Assembly: GCA_024683935.1 (NCBI GenBank)
Contig: JAIKXV010000025.1
Span: forward strand, 36,059 to 100,058
Direction: 5' to 3'
DNA length: 64,000 nt
From: Lachnospiraceae bacterium
Lineage (GTDB): Bacteria; Bacillota_A; Clostridia; Lachnospirales; Lachnospiraceae
The notes beneath the pieces were generated by a model. That model worked only from the letters and a program-made list of their open reading frames with translations, did not search any database and was not told the origin of the DNA. Each line of letters begins with the position of its first letter. The first letter of the stretch is position 1. The position numbers and the translations under genes were made by a program. This document shows positions 54,266-63,065 of the stretch, piece by piece.

Positions 54266-55696
54266 TTGAAAATGCGGAGAACACTATATTTAAAGTTTCT
54301 GCTTATATATGTGCTCTTCGGCATAGCTGCGGTCATTGTCATTGCCACCTTTACGAGCCGCAGGACATTGCAGCACCTGACCGACAGGGCAGCGTCCTCC
54401 CTGTACAGGGAAGCAAGCCTTATCGCATCCAATTATGCGGTGCAGATCTACGATAAGGACGAGAATGCGAAAAACCGGGCGGAGATGCAGCTGAAGGCCA
54501 TCGATACCTATATTTCCGCCGATATCTGGATAATCAATAATGAAGGAAAAGTACTCTTCGATTCGAGGCAGAATATCGATGCTTCGGATAACGTGGTGTA
54601 CGGGGATTTTAACCCCGCCGTGTCCGGTGGTTATTATATGACCGGCGACTTCTACGGAGCTTTCAAGGAAGAGGCGATAAGCGTCTTTTCCCCTATCACG
54701 TCAAATTTCAAAGTCATGGGATACGTGGTAATACACCAGTCCATGAAGTCTATAATAGCTTCCCGGAATGAAATACTGAATATCATGTACCTGACCATGG
54801 GCATCATTCTGCTGCTGTCACTTATGATCCTGGCAGGCTTCACGGCCTTCGTGTATGTGCCGCTGAAGAGGATAACCACAGCTGCCGAGGAGTACGCCAA
54901 GGGCAATCTCACCTTTGTTTCCAATGAAGCCCACCGCCATGACGAGATGGGATATCTCGCGGGGACCCTGGAATATATGGCAAGCGAGATCGCGAGATCC
55001 GAAGAGAACCAGAAGAAATTCATTGCCAATGTATCCCATGATTTCCGTTCACCCCTGACTTCGATAAAGGGATATTTGAATGCCATGCTGGACGGCACCA
55101 TTCCGCCTGAAATGCATGAGAAGTATATCTCCATCGTGTCCAATGAGACGGACAGGCTTACGAAGCTTACCAACGGGCTGCTGGAATTGAATACCCTGTC
55201 CAGCCGCGGATCCATGGTGCTGGAGACTACGGATTTCGACATCAATGCTGTTATTAAACGTACTGCGGAGACCTTCGGCGGCACCTGTACCGCAAAGAAG
55301 ATAAATATCGAGCTGGTGCTTACGGGGAAAAAGCTCTTTGTCAGGGCGGACATGAGCAAGATCCAGCAGGTGCTCTATAACCTCCTTGATAACGCGATCA
55401 AGTTCTCGCATGTGAATTCGATAATAAAGATAGAGACCACGGAGAAGAGCGAGAAGATATTTGTGTCCGTAAAGGACAGCGGCATAGGCATCCCGAAGGA
55501 ATCTGTGGGTAAGATCTTTGACAGATTTTATAAAACAGATCTGTCCCGCGGAAAGGACAAGAAGGGGACGGGTCTCGGTCTTTCCATAGTAAAGGAGATC
55601 ATTCAGGCTCATAATGAAAATATCAATGTTATATCGACTGAAGGCGTCGGCACTGAATTCATTTTCACTCTGCCGAAGAGCAATATTGAAATGTAG
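54266..55696 (+). CDS. Membrane sensor histidine kinase (no adjacent response regulator)
   Basis: 476 residues: membrane helix 1 (about 9-30), outside sensor domain (31-165), membrane helix 2 (168-192), HAMP (193-245), HisKA with the phosphorylated histidine in ANVSHDFRSPLTSIKGY near residue 258, and HATPase_c (NLLDNAIKFS, DSGIGIP, GTGLGLSIVKEI). The start is TTG at 54266, placed 9 bases after AGGAGG; an ATG lies two codons later. No response regulator gene is on either side, so its partner is elsewhere or lost. Confidence 0.92.
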   Translation: MKMRRTLYLKFLLIYVLFGIAAVIVIATFTSRRTLQHLTDRAASSLYREASLIASNYAVQIYDKDENAKNRAEMQLKAIDTYISADIWIINNEGKVLFDSRQNIDASDNVVYGDFNPAVSGGYYMTGDFYGAFKEEAISVFSPITSNFKVMGYVVIHQSMKSIIASRNEILNIMYLTMGIILLLSLMILAGFTAFVYVPLKRITTAAEEYAKGNLTFVSNEAHRHDEMGYLAGTLEYMASEIARSEENQKKFIANVSHDFRSPLTSIKGYLNAMLDGTIPPEMHEKYISIVSNETDRLTKLTNGLLELNTLSSRGSMVLETTDFDINAVIKRTAETFGGTCTAKKINIELVLTGKKLFVRADMSKIQQVLYNLLDNAIKFSHVNSIIKIETTEKSEKIFVSVKDSGIGIPKESVGKIFDRFYKTDLSRGKDKKGTGLGLSIVKEIIQAHNENINVISTEGVGTEFIFTLPKSNIEM

Positions 55697-55701
55697 GAGA
55701 T

Positions 55702-55729
55702 TTCATCCTGAGCGTAAGCAAAGGATCTT
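55702..55729 (+). repeat. Family-A interspersed repeat
   Basis: Reads TTCATCCTGAGCG, then AAGCAAAGGATCTTA, ending 4 bases before the GAGGAG of the nrdG ribosome binding site. Confidence 0.65.
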
Positions 55730-55743
55730 ATGAGGAGAACACC

Positions 55744-56298
55744 ATGAACTACGGCAATATCAAATACTACGACATAGCAGACGGAGCGGGCGTCCGCACC
55801 ACACTTTTTGTGTCCGGCTGCACCCACCACTGCAGGGAGTGCTTCCAGCCTGAGACCTGGGACTTCGGTTTCGGAGAGGAATTCACTGAGGAGACGGAGA
55901 ACGGGATAATAGAATCCTTAAAAGAAGATGTGGTGGAAGGCCTTACCCTTCTCGGGGGAGAACCCTTCGAGCCGGAAAATCAGAAGGTGCTGCTGCCTTT
56001 CTTAAAAAGAGTCAGGGAGGAAGTGCCCGGAAAAACCATCTGGTCCTATTCCGGATATACCTGGGAGGAACTTAACGATCCGGACAATAAGCGCTGCCAT
56101 ACAGAGGACACCCTGCCCATGCTCAGGCTTCTGGATATCCTGGTGGACGGTGAATTTCATATAGAAGAAAAGAATCTGGCATTACGGTTCCGGGGCAGCG
56201 CCAATCAGAGGGTGCTGGATGTAAAGAGCTCCCTTGAAAAAGGCCTGCCGGTCCTCTCCGAATATAACGAGAAAGAGAAAATAGCGGTTACGCGGTAA
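55744..56298 (+). CDS. nrdG: Anaerobic ribonucleotide reductase activating protein
   Basis: Radical SAM enzyme that installs the glycyl radical in NrdD, for anaerobic deoxynucleotide synthesis. 184 residues with the cluster cysteines in GCTHHCRECFQ (C-x3-C-x2-C) near residues 26-34, GGEPFEPEN and WSYSGYTWEEL. Length is normal. nrdD is not in the window. GAGGAG lies 7 bases before the ATG. Confidence 0.93.
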   Translation: MNYGNIKYYDIADGAGVRTTLFVSGCTHHCRECFQPETWDFGFGEEFTEETENGIIESLKEDVVEGLTLLGGEPFEPENQKVLLPFLKRVREEVPGKTIWSYSGYTWEELNDPDNKRCHTEDTLPMLRLLDILVDGEFHIEEKNLALRFRGSANQRVLDVKSSLEKGLPVLSEYNEKEKIAVTR

Positions 56299-56337
56299 TT
56301 GTTTTGATTTTTGAACAAAAATATTTATAATATATCC

Positions 56338-56364
56338 TAAAGAAAAAGCAAAAACATCCGATAA
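56338..56364 (+). promoter_or_regulatory. Sigma-28 (FliA/SigD) flagellar promoter
   Basis: TAAA (56338-56341), exactly 15 bases, then TCCGATAA (56357-56364): 11 of 12 bases of the sigma-28 consensus TAAA-N15-GCCGATAA. It lies about 70 bases before flgM and would drive the flgM-flgN-flgK operon. Confidence 0.88.
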
Positions 56365-56435
56365 ACTTATTGTAAATGGAAATAACTGTGGCATGGAGGC
56401 TGCAGAAGCAAACGACAAGGAAAGGAGGAGTCGGA

Positions 56436-56708
56436 ATGCGCATAGATGCATTATCAACCATTCAGAACGTATACGGAACCCAGCCGAAAAGGAAGACGGC
56501 GTCCGTATCGCAGACCAGTTACGGAAGAGATGCGGTAGAAATATCCAGCATCGGAAAGAGCTTTCAGATAGCAAAGCAGGCTGTTAAGGATGCAGATGAT
56601 ATCCGCCAGGAAAAAACGGCTCCGTTAAAGGAGCAGGTGAAAGCCGGTACTTACGATGTATCCGGTGAGAGCTTTGCTGAAAAGCTCATGGAGAAGCTCG
56701 GGCTCTAA
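56436..56708 (+). CDS. flgM: Anti-sigma-28 factor FlgM
   Basis: Holds sigma-28 inactive until the hook is complete, then is exported. The 90-residue protein starts MRIDALSTIQNVYGTQ, is polar in the middle, and has a C-terminal helix region (FAEKLMEKLGL) as in clostridial FlgM. ATG at 56436 has AAAGGAGG 8 bases upstream. A sigma-28 promoter upstream would give negative feedback on its own synthesis. First gene of the flagellar run. Confidence 0.88.
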   Translation: MRIDALSTIQNVYGTQPKRKTASVSQTSYGRDAVEISSIGKSFQIAKQAVKDADDIRQEKTAPLKEQVKAGTYDVSGESFAEKLMEKLGL

Positions 56709-56736
56709 GACCCGGCATTAAGAGAGGTAGTTTCAG

Positions 56737-57255
56737 TTGGCCAGTTTAATGGAAGAACTGATCCGTGTATTGGACGCGGAAGAAGAAAAATATAAAGACC
56801 TTCTCGAACTATCGAAAAAGAAAACTCCCGTCATAATCGAGGGAGACATTCAGAAACTTCAAAAGATCACGGATGAGGAACAGTTGATTGTCGATGAAGT
56901 AGCTGCCCTGGAGCAGAAACGGCAATCGGTGATGGATGACATCGCCAATGTGCTTAACACGGATGTTAAGACTTTGAAGCTTTCGTATCTCGAAGAGGTA
57001 CTCGGGAAAAGACCTAAAGAACGTGAGGATCTAGCTCTCGTTCATGACCGGCTCAAAGCCACAATCGGTGAGCTGATGGTGATCAACAACCAGAACCGCG
57101 AACTGATCCGACAGTCCCTGGACATGATCGATTTTAATCTGTCGCTGGCTAAAGCAATGAGGACAGCGCCGGAGACAGGAAATTACACTAAGAACGCATC
57201 CAATGCGGGTAGTGTTTTAGGAAGTGCCCAAGGCGGCTTTGATGCCAAACAGTAA
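56737..57255 (+). CDS. flgN: Flagellar export chaperone FlgN
   Basis: Binds and protects FlgK and FlgL before export. The 172-residue, largely helical protein begins at TTG (56737) with AGAGAGG 8 bases upstream; an ATG lies four codons in. LIRVLDAEEEKYKDLLELSKKKTPVIIEGD and a central ELMVINNQNRELIRQSLDMIDF helix match FlgN. Place between flgM and flgK agrees. Confidence 0.88.
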   Translation: MASLMEELIRVLDAEEEKYKDLLELSKKKTPVIIEGDIQKLQKITDEEQLIVDEVAALEQKRQSVMDDIANVLNTDVKTLKLSYLEEVLGKRPKEREDLALVHDRLKATIGELMVINNQNRELIRQSLDMIDFNLSLAKAMRTAPETGNYTKNASNAGSVLGSAQGGFDAKQ

Positions 57256-57296
57256 GTGACGGCTCCGTGCCGGAAAGAATTGTTTGAGGTGATCAT

Positions 57297-59006
57297 ATGC
57301 CGCTTTTGAGCGCTCTTTATGTTGGAGCATCAGGTTTACAGACGAGCCAGAATGCGCTCAACACAACAGCACACAACCTTGCAAACATTGATACCACAGG
57401 CTACACGAGGCAGCAGGTATTACAGGGAAACAGGGAACTCATTAAGATAGGTGAGTCCTATAATAACACCCTGCAGTCCGGACTCGGAGTGGCTTATACT
57501 GATGTCCGTGCAGTGAGGGATGAATTCCTCGACAGGCAGTACAGGACAGAATCAGGCAGATCAGCCTATTATTCCACCAGTTATGAAGTAGTTTCGGAGA
57601 TCAACACTCTTTTTGGAGAGACAGAAGGAACCGAGTTCCAGACTTCCCTTCAGAATCTTCGTGATGCACTGGAGAACCTGTCAAAGTCTCCGGCGGACGC
57701 TACGGTACAGGCAGCACTTGTCAGCACCGCATCCCAGTTCCTTGACAGGGCTAACGCAGTATATACCGACCTGCAGACCTATCAGGAAAACCTGAATCAG
57801 CAGATCAAGGACCAGGTCGACAAGATAAATGAATATGCAAAACAGATCGCAGATCTCAATGTAAAGATCACCGCGTATGAGGTATCCGGGATAGAGAGCC
57901 CGAATGACCTCCGCGACGCCAGGGATCAGATACTGGACGAGCTCTCAGCATACGGACGTATCGATTACAGGGAAGATCTGTACGGCAGGGTAAAGGTATT
58001 CTTCGAGGGAGTGACCCTGGTGGATGAAGATGATACCAACCCTATGGCAGCCGCGGTTCTTCCCGGTGATGAAGACAGCGGATATGTTACTCCCGCATGG
58101 GAGAGATACGATAACCAGAAGGTTTTCAACCTTACCCAGCCTGTGAATGCGGATATCGGATCAGACAGCGGATCCCTGAAGGCTCTGTATTTCACCAGAG
58201 GTTATAAGAGCGGAACCTGGAATGATCTGGAAAAGAGTAATTATCCGGATCCTGAATTTGCAGATAAGCAGAAAACCGGAGAAATTGGTTTTGAGGCCTA
58301 CGATGAAGCAGGAAAGGTTTCCTTTGTGGGACCTGCGGGCTTCAATATTTCAGAAGTTCAGGCTGAGTTTGACAACCTTATCCACAATATCGTAACCAGG
58401 ATAAATGACATCCTGACAGATAATCATACAAATGGTTCACCGGAGCTGTTTACCAGGATAACAACCCACAATTCTCCCACTAAGACGGACAATGCGATTG
58501 CTACTACATCCGCCGATATTGAGGCGCTGGAGCTCACAAAGGATGCGGAAGGTGTAAATTACGAAAAGGCGACCTACACCACTCCGAACCTGATGATCAA
58601 CAAGGATCTTCTCCGTCAGCCCACACTTCTGAGCGATGTAGGATATGGCGGCTTTGTTAAGAGTGACCAGACAGTGGATTACGAGAAGGCAAAAGAGCTT
58701 GCAGACCTCTTTACCACGGAAAAGGACAATCTTAATCCGAATACGGTCACTCAGTTCAGTTACGAGAACTACTATATAAACATAGTGAATCAGTACGCAA
58801 ACTACGGCAATACCTACAGAAGCGTTTCTCTGGGCCAGGAAGCCTCGGTTCTAAGCATCGACAATTCCAGACAGCAGGTGGTGGGTGTTTCAGATAATGA
58901 AGAACTGACAAAGATGATCAGATTCCAGAACGCATACAACGCCAGCAGCCGTTACATCAATACCGTGAACAGCATGCTGGATACACTGATCACTTCACTG
59001 ATCTAA
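57297..59006 (+). CDS. flgK: Flagellar hook-associated protein FlgK, copy 1
   Basis: First junction protein between hook and filament. 569 residues with the D0/D1 helices at both ends: GASGLQTSQNALNTTAHNLANIDTTGYTRQQ at the N-terminus (key words HNLANIDTTGYTRQ) and MIRFQNAYNASSRYINTVNSMLDTL at the C-terminus. Length is near E. coli FlgK (547). A second, more diverged FlgK follows. Confidence 0.93.
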   Translation: MPLLSALYVGASGLQTSQNALNTTAHNLANIDTTGYTRQQVLQGNRELIKIGESYNNTLQSGLGVAYTDVRAVRDEFLDRQYRTESGRSAYYSTSYEVVSEINTLFGETEGTEFQTSLQNLRDALENLSKSPADATVQAALVSTASQFLDRANAVYTDLQTYQENLNQQIKDQVDKINEYAKQIADLNVKITAYEVSGIESPNDLRDARDQILDELSAYGRIDYREDLYGRVKVFFEGVTLVDEDDTNPMAAAVLPGDEDSGYVTPAWERYDNQKVFNLTQPVNADIGSDSGSLKALYFTRGYKSGTWNDLEKSNYPDPEFADKQKTGEIGFEAYDEAGKVSFVGPAGFNISEVQAEFDNLIHNIVTRINDILTDNHTNGSPELFTRITTHNSPTKTDNAIATTSADIEALELTKDAEGVNYEKATYTTPNLMINKDLLRQPTLLSDVGYGGFVKSDQTVDYEKAKELADLFTTEKDNLNPNTVTQFSYENYYINIVNQYANYGNTYRSVSLGQEASVLSIDNSRQQVVGVSDNEELTKMIRFQNAYNASSRYINTVNSMLDTLITSLI

Positions 59007-59016
59007 ATTCATGAGA

Positions 59017-59133
59017 AATAGCCTTCCCCTTGAGGGTAGGGCATCACGAAGCAACAATAGCCTTCCCCCTGAGGGTAGGGCATCACGAAGCAACAATAGC
59101 CTTCCCCTCTGGGGAAGGGGGACCGCGAAGCGG
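59017..59133 (+). repeat. Family-B repeats: two 39-base tandem units plus a third diverged unit
   Basis: Units 59017-59055 and 59056-59094 start AATAGCCTTCCCC and differ by one base (T or C after CCCC). The third unit, from 59095, carries an intact hairpin CCTTCCCC/GGGGAAGG, then ACCGCGAAGCGGT and the tail GGATGAGG. They fill the gap between the two flgK genes. The flgK2 ribosome binding site (CAGGAGGT) follows separately. Confidence 0.85.
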
Positions 59134-59171
59134 TGGATGAGGCATCGGCATCACCGCCCAGGAGGTAATAC

Positions 59172-61157
59172 ATGGGTACATCTCAATTTTTCGGGCTGAT
59201 GATCGGATACTCCGGTCTGACAGCATACCAGGTAGCAGAAAATACAGTGGCCAATAACGTGGCCAACGTGGAGACCGAAGGCTATTCCAGACAGTACGCC
59301 GAGAGGAAGGCTTCAGATGCCCTTCGTACCTATACCAGCTACGGCATGCAGGGTACCGGTGTTACGGTAAAGAGCATAGACCAGTACAGAAACGAATTTC
59401 TGGATAATAAGTACTGGGCGAATCAGTCTGATGTAGGTCGTTATGAGACTCACGAAGCCCATATGATCAGAATAGAGAAATACTTTGAGGACAGCAGCAC
59501 CGTCAACGGTTTCTCTACTATTTACGATAAATTCAATGCGGCTCTTGAAGAGCTTGCTAAAAACCCCGGACAGACATCTACCAGAACATCATTTATCGGA
59601 ACAGCCCAGACGCTTTCCGAGTATTTCAGGACCATGTCCTCCAATCTGAAGGCAGAGCAGCAGTCTATCAATGAAGAAATCAAGACAACGGTTGAGAGGA
59701 TCAATGTCATTGCGGAAGAGATAGCTGCCTTAAATAAGCAGATAAACCTAATAGAACTCCGTGGCTCAAAAGCCAATGAACTCAGGGATAAGAGAGCCAT
59801 TCTTGTGGATGAACTATCAAAGATCGTGGACGTGGAAGTTTCCGAGGTTCCGGTTTTGAATGAAGCGGACAAGAATAATCCTACCGGAGCAAACCGCTAC
59901 ACTGTAAAGATCAGTAACGGTAATACTCTGGTAAGTAATTATGATTACAATACCCTGGAGCTTATCGGAAGGGATGAAAATGCAAAGTATAACCAGTCGG
60001 ATGTGGACGGTCTCTATGACATACGCTGGAAAGAGACCATGTCACCCTTTAATGTGCTGGCGGATAACCTTTCGGGGAGCTTAAAATCCCTTATCGAGCT
60101 CCGTGACGGCAACAATACAGAGAATCTTAAAGGACAGAAATCTGCAGATTATCCAAACGACGGTTTTGTGAGTTTTGATGAAACGGTGATCCCTAATGCG
60201 GATCCGACCAAAACGATCAATAATACACTTACGTTCAAGACCAGTACAATAATAGCCGATAATCTGGAGGAAGCTATATCAAAGCTCAATATACCTGAAC
60301 AGGGAACCATCAATGTAGGCGGTACGAGTTATACATATTCTAACTGGAAGGTAAGCGGAGCGAAAAATGCTTCAACCGGAGCATATGAGCTGACATTTGA
60401 GTTCTATAATATTTACAATGACGCCGGAACATACGGACTGAAGAGCACTCCCGATACAGGAGCAAGGGTTCAGATAGGATCATCTGTTGATTATCAGGGT
60501 ATTCCCTACTATCAGAGCCAGCTGAACCAGTGGACCCGCCAGTTTGCATACAGGTTTAATGAAAGGGAAAAGAAGGGGGAAGATCTTCTGGGGGATAAAA
60601 TGAGTCTTTCTTTCTTCCAGTGGAAGGAAAAGGACGGAGATCTCCGGAGTCTCTATGAATATGATTTTTCCACAAGCACCGCAGCGAGTTTCAGTACGAT
60701 TGACTATGATCCGACCAGTACTGCTGAGACAAACTATTATTATCTTACAGCCGAGAATTTCTATGTGAATAATGATATCATCAAGGATCCCCGGCTGATG
60801 AGCACTACCGCGAAGGATGGTGACGTGGACACGGATGCATCGGATGTCGTGGATGAGCTTATAAAGATAAAGGATAATAAGTCGGTCATGGAGTTCAGGG
60901 GATGTACCTCCGGAGAGTTCCTGACCTGTATACTTTCCGATATTTCATTAAATTCCATGAGTGCCAAGACATTTAAGACCAACAGCAATAACATCAGGGC
61001 ATCCATTCAGAATCAGAGGGATTCTGTTTCATCCGTGGATGATGATGAAGAGGCAATGGATCTTGTTAAGTTCCAGAACGCCTATAACCTGAACGCCAAG
61101 GTCATCCAGACGATGACAGAGATATATGACAGGCTGATACTCCAGACAGGAGTATGA
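59172..61157 (+). CDS. flgK: Flagellar hook-associated protein FlgK, copy 2
   Basis: 661 residues, about 90 longer than copy 1. The N-terminus (YQVAENTVANNVANVETEGYSRQYAERKA; key words NNVANVETEGYSRQ) and the C-terminus (LVKFQNAYNLNAKVIQTMTEIYDRL) are the FlgK D0/D1 helices; the middle is expanded and unlike copy 1. AGGAGGT lies 6 bases before the ATG. May form a mixed junction with copy 1 or serve a second filament type. Confidence 0.88.
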   Translation: MGTSQFFGLMIGYSGLTAYQVAENTVANNVANVETEGYSRQYAERKASDALRTYTSYGMQGTGVTVKSIDQYRNEFLDNKYWANQSDVGRYETHEAHMIRIEKYFEDSSTVNGFSTIYDKFNAALEELAKNPGQTSTRTSFIGTAQTLSEYFRTMSSNLKAEQQSINEEIKTTVERINVIAEEIAALNKQINLIELRGSKANELRDKRAILVDELSKIVDVEVSEVPVLNEADKNNPTGANRYTVKISNGNTLVSNYDYNTLELIGRDENAKYNQSDVDGLYDIRWKETMSPFNVLADNLSGSLKSLIELRDGNNTENLKGQKSADYPNDGFVSFDETVIPNADPTKTINNTLTFKTSTIIADNLEEAISKLNIPEQGTINVGGTSYTYSNWKVSGAKNASTGAYELTFEFYNIYNDAGTYGLKSTPDTGARVQIGSSVDYQGIPYYQSQLNQWTRQFAYRFNEREKKGEDLLGDKMSLSFFQWKEKDGDLRSLYEYDFSTSTAASFSTIDYDPTSTAETNYYYLTAENFYVNNDIIKDPRLMSTTAKDGDVDTDASDVVDELIKIKDNKSVMEFRGCTSGEFLTCILSDISLNSMSAKTFKTNSNNIRASIQNQRDSVSSVDDDEEAMDLVKFQNAYNLNAKVIQTMTEIYDRLILQTGV

Positions 61158-61178
61158 TAGAAGACGGATCGGGAAAAG

Positions 61179-61200
61179 TGGCGCTAAGCGCCGGATGAGG
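61179..61200 (+). repeat. Family-B repeat, 3' half
   Basis: GGCGCTAAGCGCC hairpin followed by GGATGAGG (61193-61200), which is 8 bases before the flgL1 ATG and serves as its ribosome binding site. Confidence 0.7.
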
Positions 61201-61208
61201 TGTAATAT

Positions 61209-62807
61209 ATGCGAATCACCAACAAGATAATGAACAACTATTCCGTATATAACATAAATACCAACAAAGCCCTGTTGGATAATCTGAATACGCAGATGTC
61301 CACCAGGAAGAAGATAAATGATCCCACAGAGGATCCGGTAACCGCTATACAGGCGTTAAGATACAGAGGCAGTCTTTCCGAGTACACACAGTATCTCGGA
61401 AAGAATGTCACTGATGCAGCCAGCTGGACTGATACCACGCAGACGGCCATAGATACGGCGAAGGATATTATCCGGTCCCTCAAAGCTGAGTACACTTCGG
61501 CCTCCAATGGTTCCAATGAAAGCACTGACAGATGGACTTATTACAACAATATGAGAAATATTGTAAATGAGTATTTCTCTGTCGGCGACACCACCAACGA
61601 GAACCGCTATATCTTTACAGGTGCCCGCACCGGAGACAGCCTGACTTTTTCCGATAAGGACTTTGCAGACCGGGCCAAGGAACATGGTGGGATTTTTCTT
61701 GACGATCACCGGGATACATTTATGTACAAGGCTATTACGGAATACTTTGAGCTTGAAGATGTTGAAAGCTACAGTTATACCGCAAGAACCGACAATACCG
61801 GAACTTCCGGTTTCAGCGGTATAACGGATAAGGAGATAAACGAGCTCAGCAGTGTTGTGGATGAGACAACAGTGCAGAATGTGGAAGTGTTCAGGCTTCG
61901 TCTTTCATACGAGGATCTGGATACAACCCAGGCGGGTATTTTAGGAGATGAGAACCGGAAAAGTCTGACACTGCATGTAAAAAACGGATCTACAGTGACC
62001 AAATATCCTGTAGAAATGATAAGAAATGATTATGAAGTAAACCAGGATTCTTTCGTGGGCGACAGGATATATCTGAATACCACCACGGGAAATCTGATAT
62101 TTGGAAGTGATATGAAAGCAAAGGTCACAGAAGCTCTTTCCGGAAACGGGGAAGTATATTACTGTTATGACAAATTCCATTTTGAAACAGGGGATGTCAA
62201 GCCTGAGCATTTGTTTGACTGTGTGGATGTCGCACTTAAAACCAGTATTACCTATAATGACTATAGTCAGGATATTTATTACAATGTAGGAGAAAACCAG
62301 CAGATAAAGGTTAATTCCAACGCAGAAGATGTATTTACTCTTGATGCCCGCCGGGATCTGGATGAACTGGAGGATGCCCTTACAGCCATGGATGAAGCTC
62401 AGGCAAAGGTTGACCGTCTGAAGGAGATGCAGGAGGATAAGCTGAGATACAGCACGGCTGAAGAACAGCAGAAGATCACGGATCTTTTGAGGGCAGCCAC
62501 AAAAGAAGCAGAATATGCAAAGACCAAAGTGGATACTATGTTGAGCAATGGTATTACAAAAGCAGGTGATTACTTTGACATGGTGAATCTCGCAGGTACC
62601 GCCATGGGAACCTCGGTAAACAGGCTGAATCTCATAAGGAACCGCCTGACTGAGCATCAGGCCACCACCACTGCCCAGGCATCCGACAACGAGAATATCG
62701 ATATCTCAACTCTGGCGGTGGAGGTAAATTCCGCCACTCTGTCATACAACGCAGCGCTGCAGGTAACGGGTAAGATAAGCCAGCAGTCCCTGGTCAACTT
62801 CTTATAA
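61209..62807 (+). CDS. flgL: Flagellar hook-associated protein FlgL, copy 1
   Basis: Second junction protein, to which flagellin joins. 532 residues, against about 320 in E. coli. The N-terminus (MRITNKIMNNYSVYNINTNK, with NDPTEDPVTAIQALRYRGSL) and the C-terminus (IDISTLAVEVNSATLSYNAAL) are the flagellin-like helices; a middle insertion (about residues 170-400) makes it long. A second FlgL gene follows after a gap of about 260 bases holding repeats. Confidence 0.92.
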   Translation: MRITNKIMNNYSVYNINTNKALLDNLNTQMSTRKKINDPTEDPVTAIQALRYRGSLSEYTQYLGKNVTDAASWTDTTQTAIDTAKDIIRSLKAEYTSASNGSNESTDRWTYYNNMRNIVNEYFSVGDTTNENRYIFTGARTGDSLTFSDKDFADRAKEHGGIFLDDHRDTFMYKAITEYFELEDVESYSYTARTDNTGTSGFSGITDKEINELSSVVDETTVQNVEVFRLRLSYEDLDTTQAGILGDENRKSLTLHVKNGSTVTKYPVEMIRNDYEVNQDSFVGDRIYLNTTTGNLIFGSDMKAKVTEALSGNGEVYYCYDKFHFETGDVKPEHLFDCVDVALKTSITYNDYSQDIYYNVGENQQIKVNSNAEDVFTLDARRDLDELEDALTAMDEAQAKVDRLKEMQEDKLRYSTAEEQQKITDLLRAATKEAEYAKTKVDTMLSNGITKAGDYFDMVNLAGTAMGTSVNRLNLIRNRLTEHQATTTAQASDNENIDISTLAVEVNSATLSYNAALQVTGKISQQSLVNFL

Positions 62808-62837
62808 AAAATTATAAAAACAGCTAAGTATTTCAGG

Positions 62838-62897
62838 CGGCTGTGCCGATACATATTTCAGATGAGGATTCGTACCTCGTATGTACCGGCACAGCCG
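62838..62897. terminator. Long hairpin after flgL1 (terminator or repeat)
   Basis: An 18-base arm starting CGGCTGTGCCGATACATA (62838-62855) pairs with 62880-62897 with one G-U; the loop holds a smaller GAGG/CCTC stem. Only a short T-run follows, so it may be a transcript-stabilising or attenuating hairpin rather than a full terminator. Confidence 0.5.
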
Positions 62898-62977
62898 TTT
62901 CAATATCTAAAAGGTTTCACGGAGGAAACCTTACCCCCGCTGAATGGATTCAGTGATCAATGTAATACCGGGCACAT

Positions 62978-63047
62978 GATTCTTCGGGATCTGCCCCCGG
63001 AATGACATGATTGGTTTGTTGTCATTCTGAGCAAAGCGAAGAATCTT
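62978..63047. repeat. Inverted pair of family-A repeats between the two flgL genes
   Basis: 62978-63006 is an inverted copy (GATTCTTCGGGATC, then CCGGAATGAC) and 63021-63047 a direct copy (GTCATTCTGAGCAAAG, then CGAAGAATCTT), the same face-to-face arrangement as at 8491-8568. Confidence 0.75.
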
Positions 63048-63065
63048 TATTTCAGGAGGTAAGGT

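Noticed and set aside
59017..59133. Possible CRISPR array
   Set aside because: Units are directly adjacent with no spacers, and no cas genes are in the window.
59011..59199. Small plus-strand reading frame of 62 residues
   Set aside because: It is a translation of the three family-B repeat units; the product simply repeats NNSLP and GRASRS, and no ribosome binding site is present.
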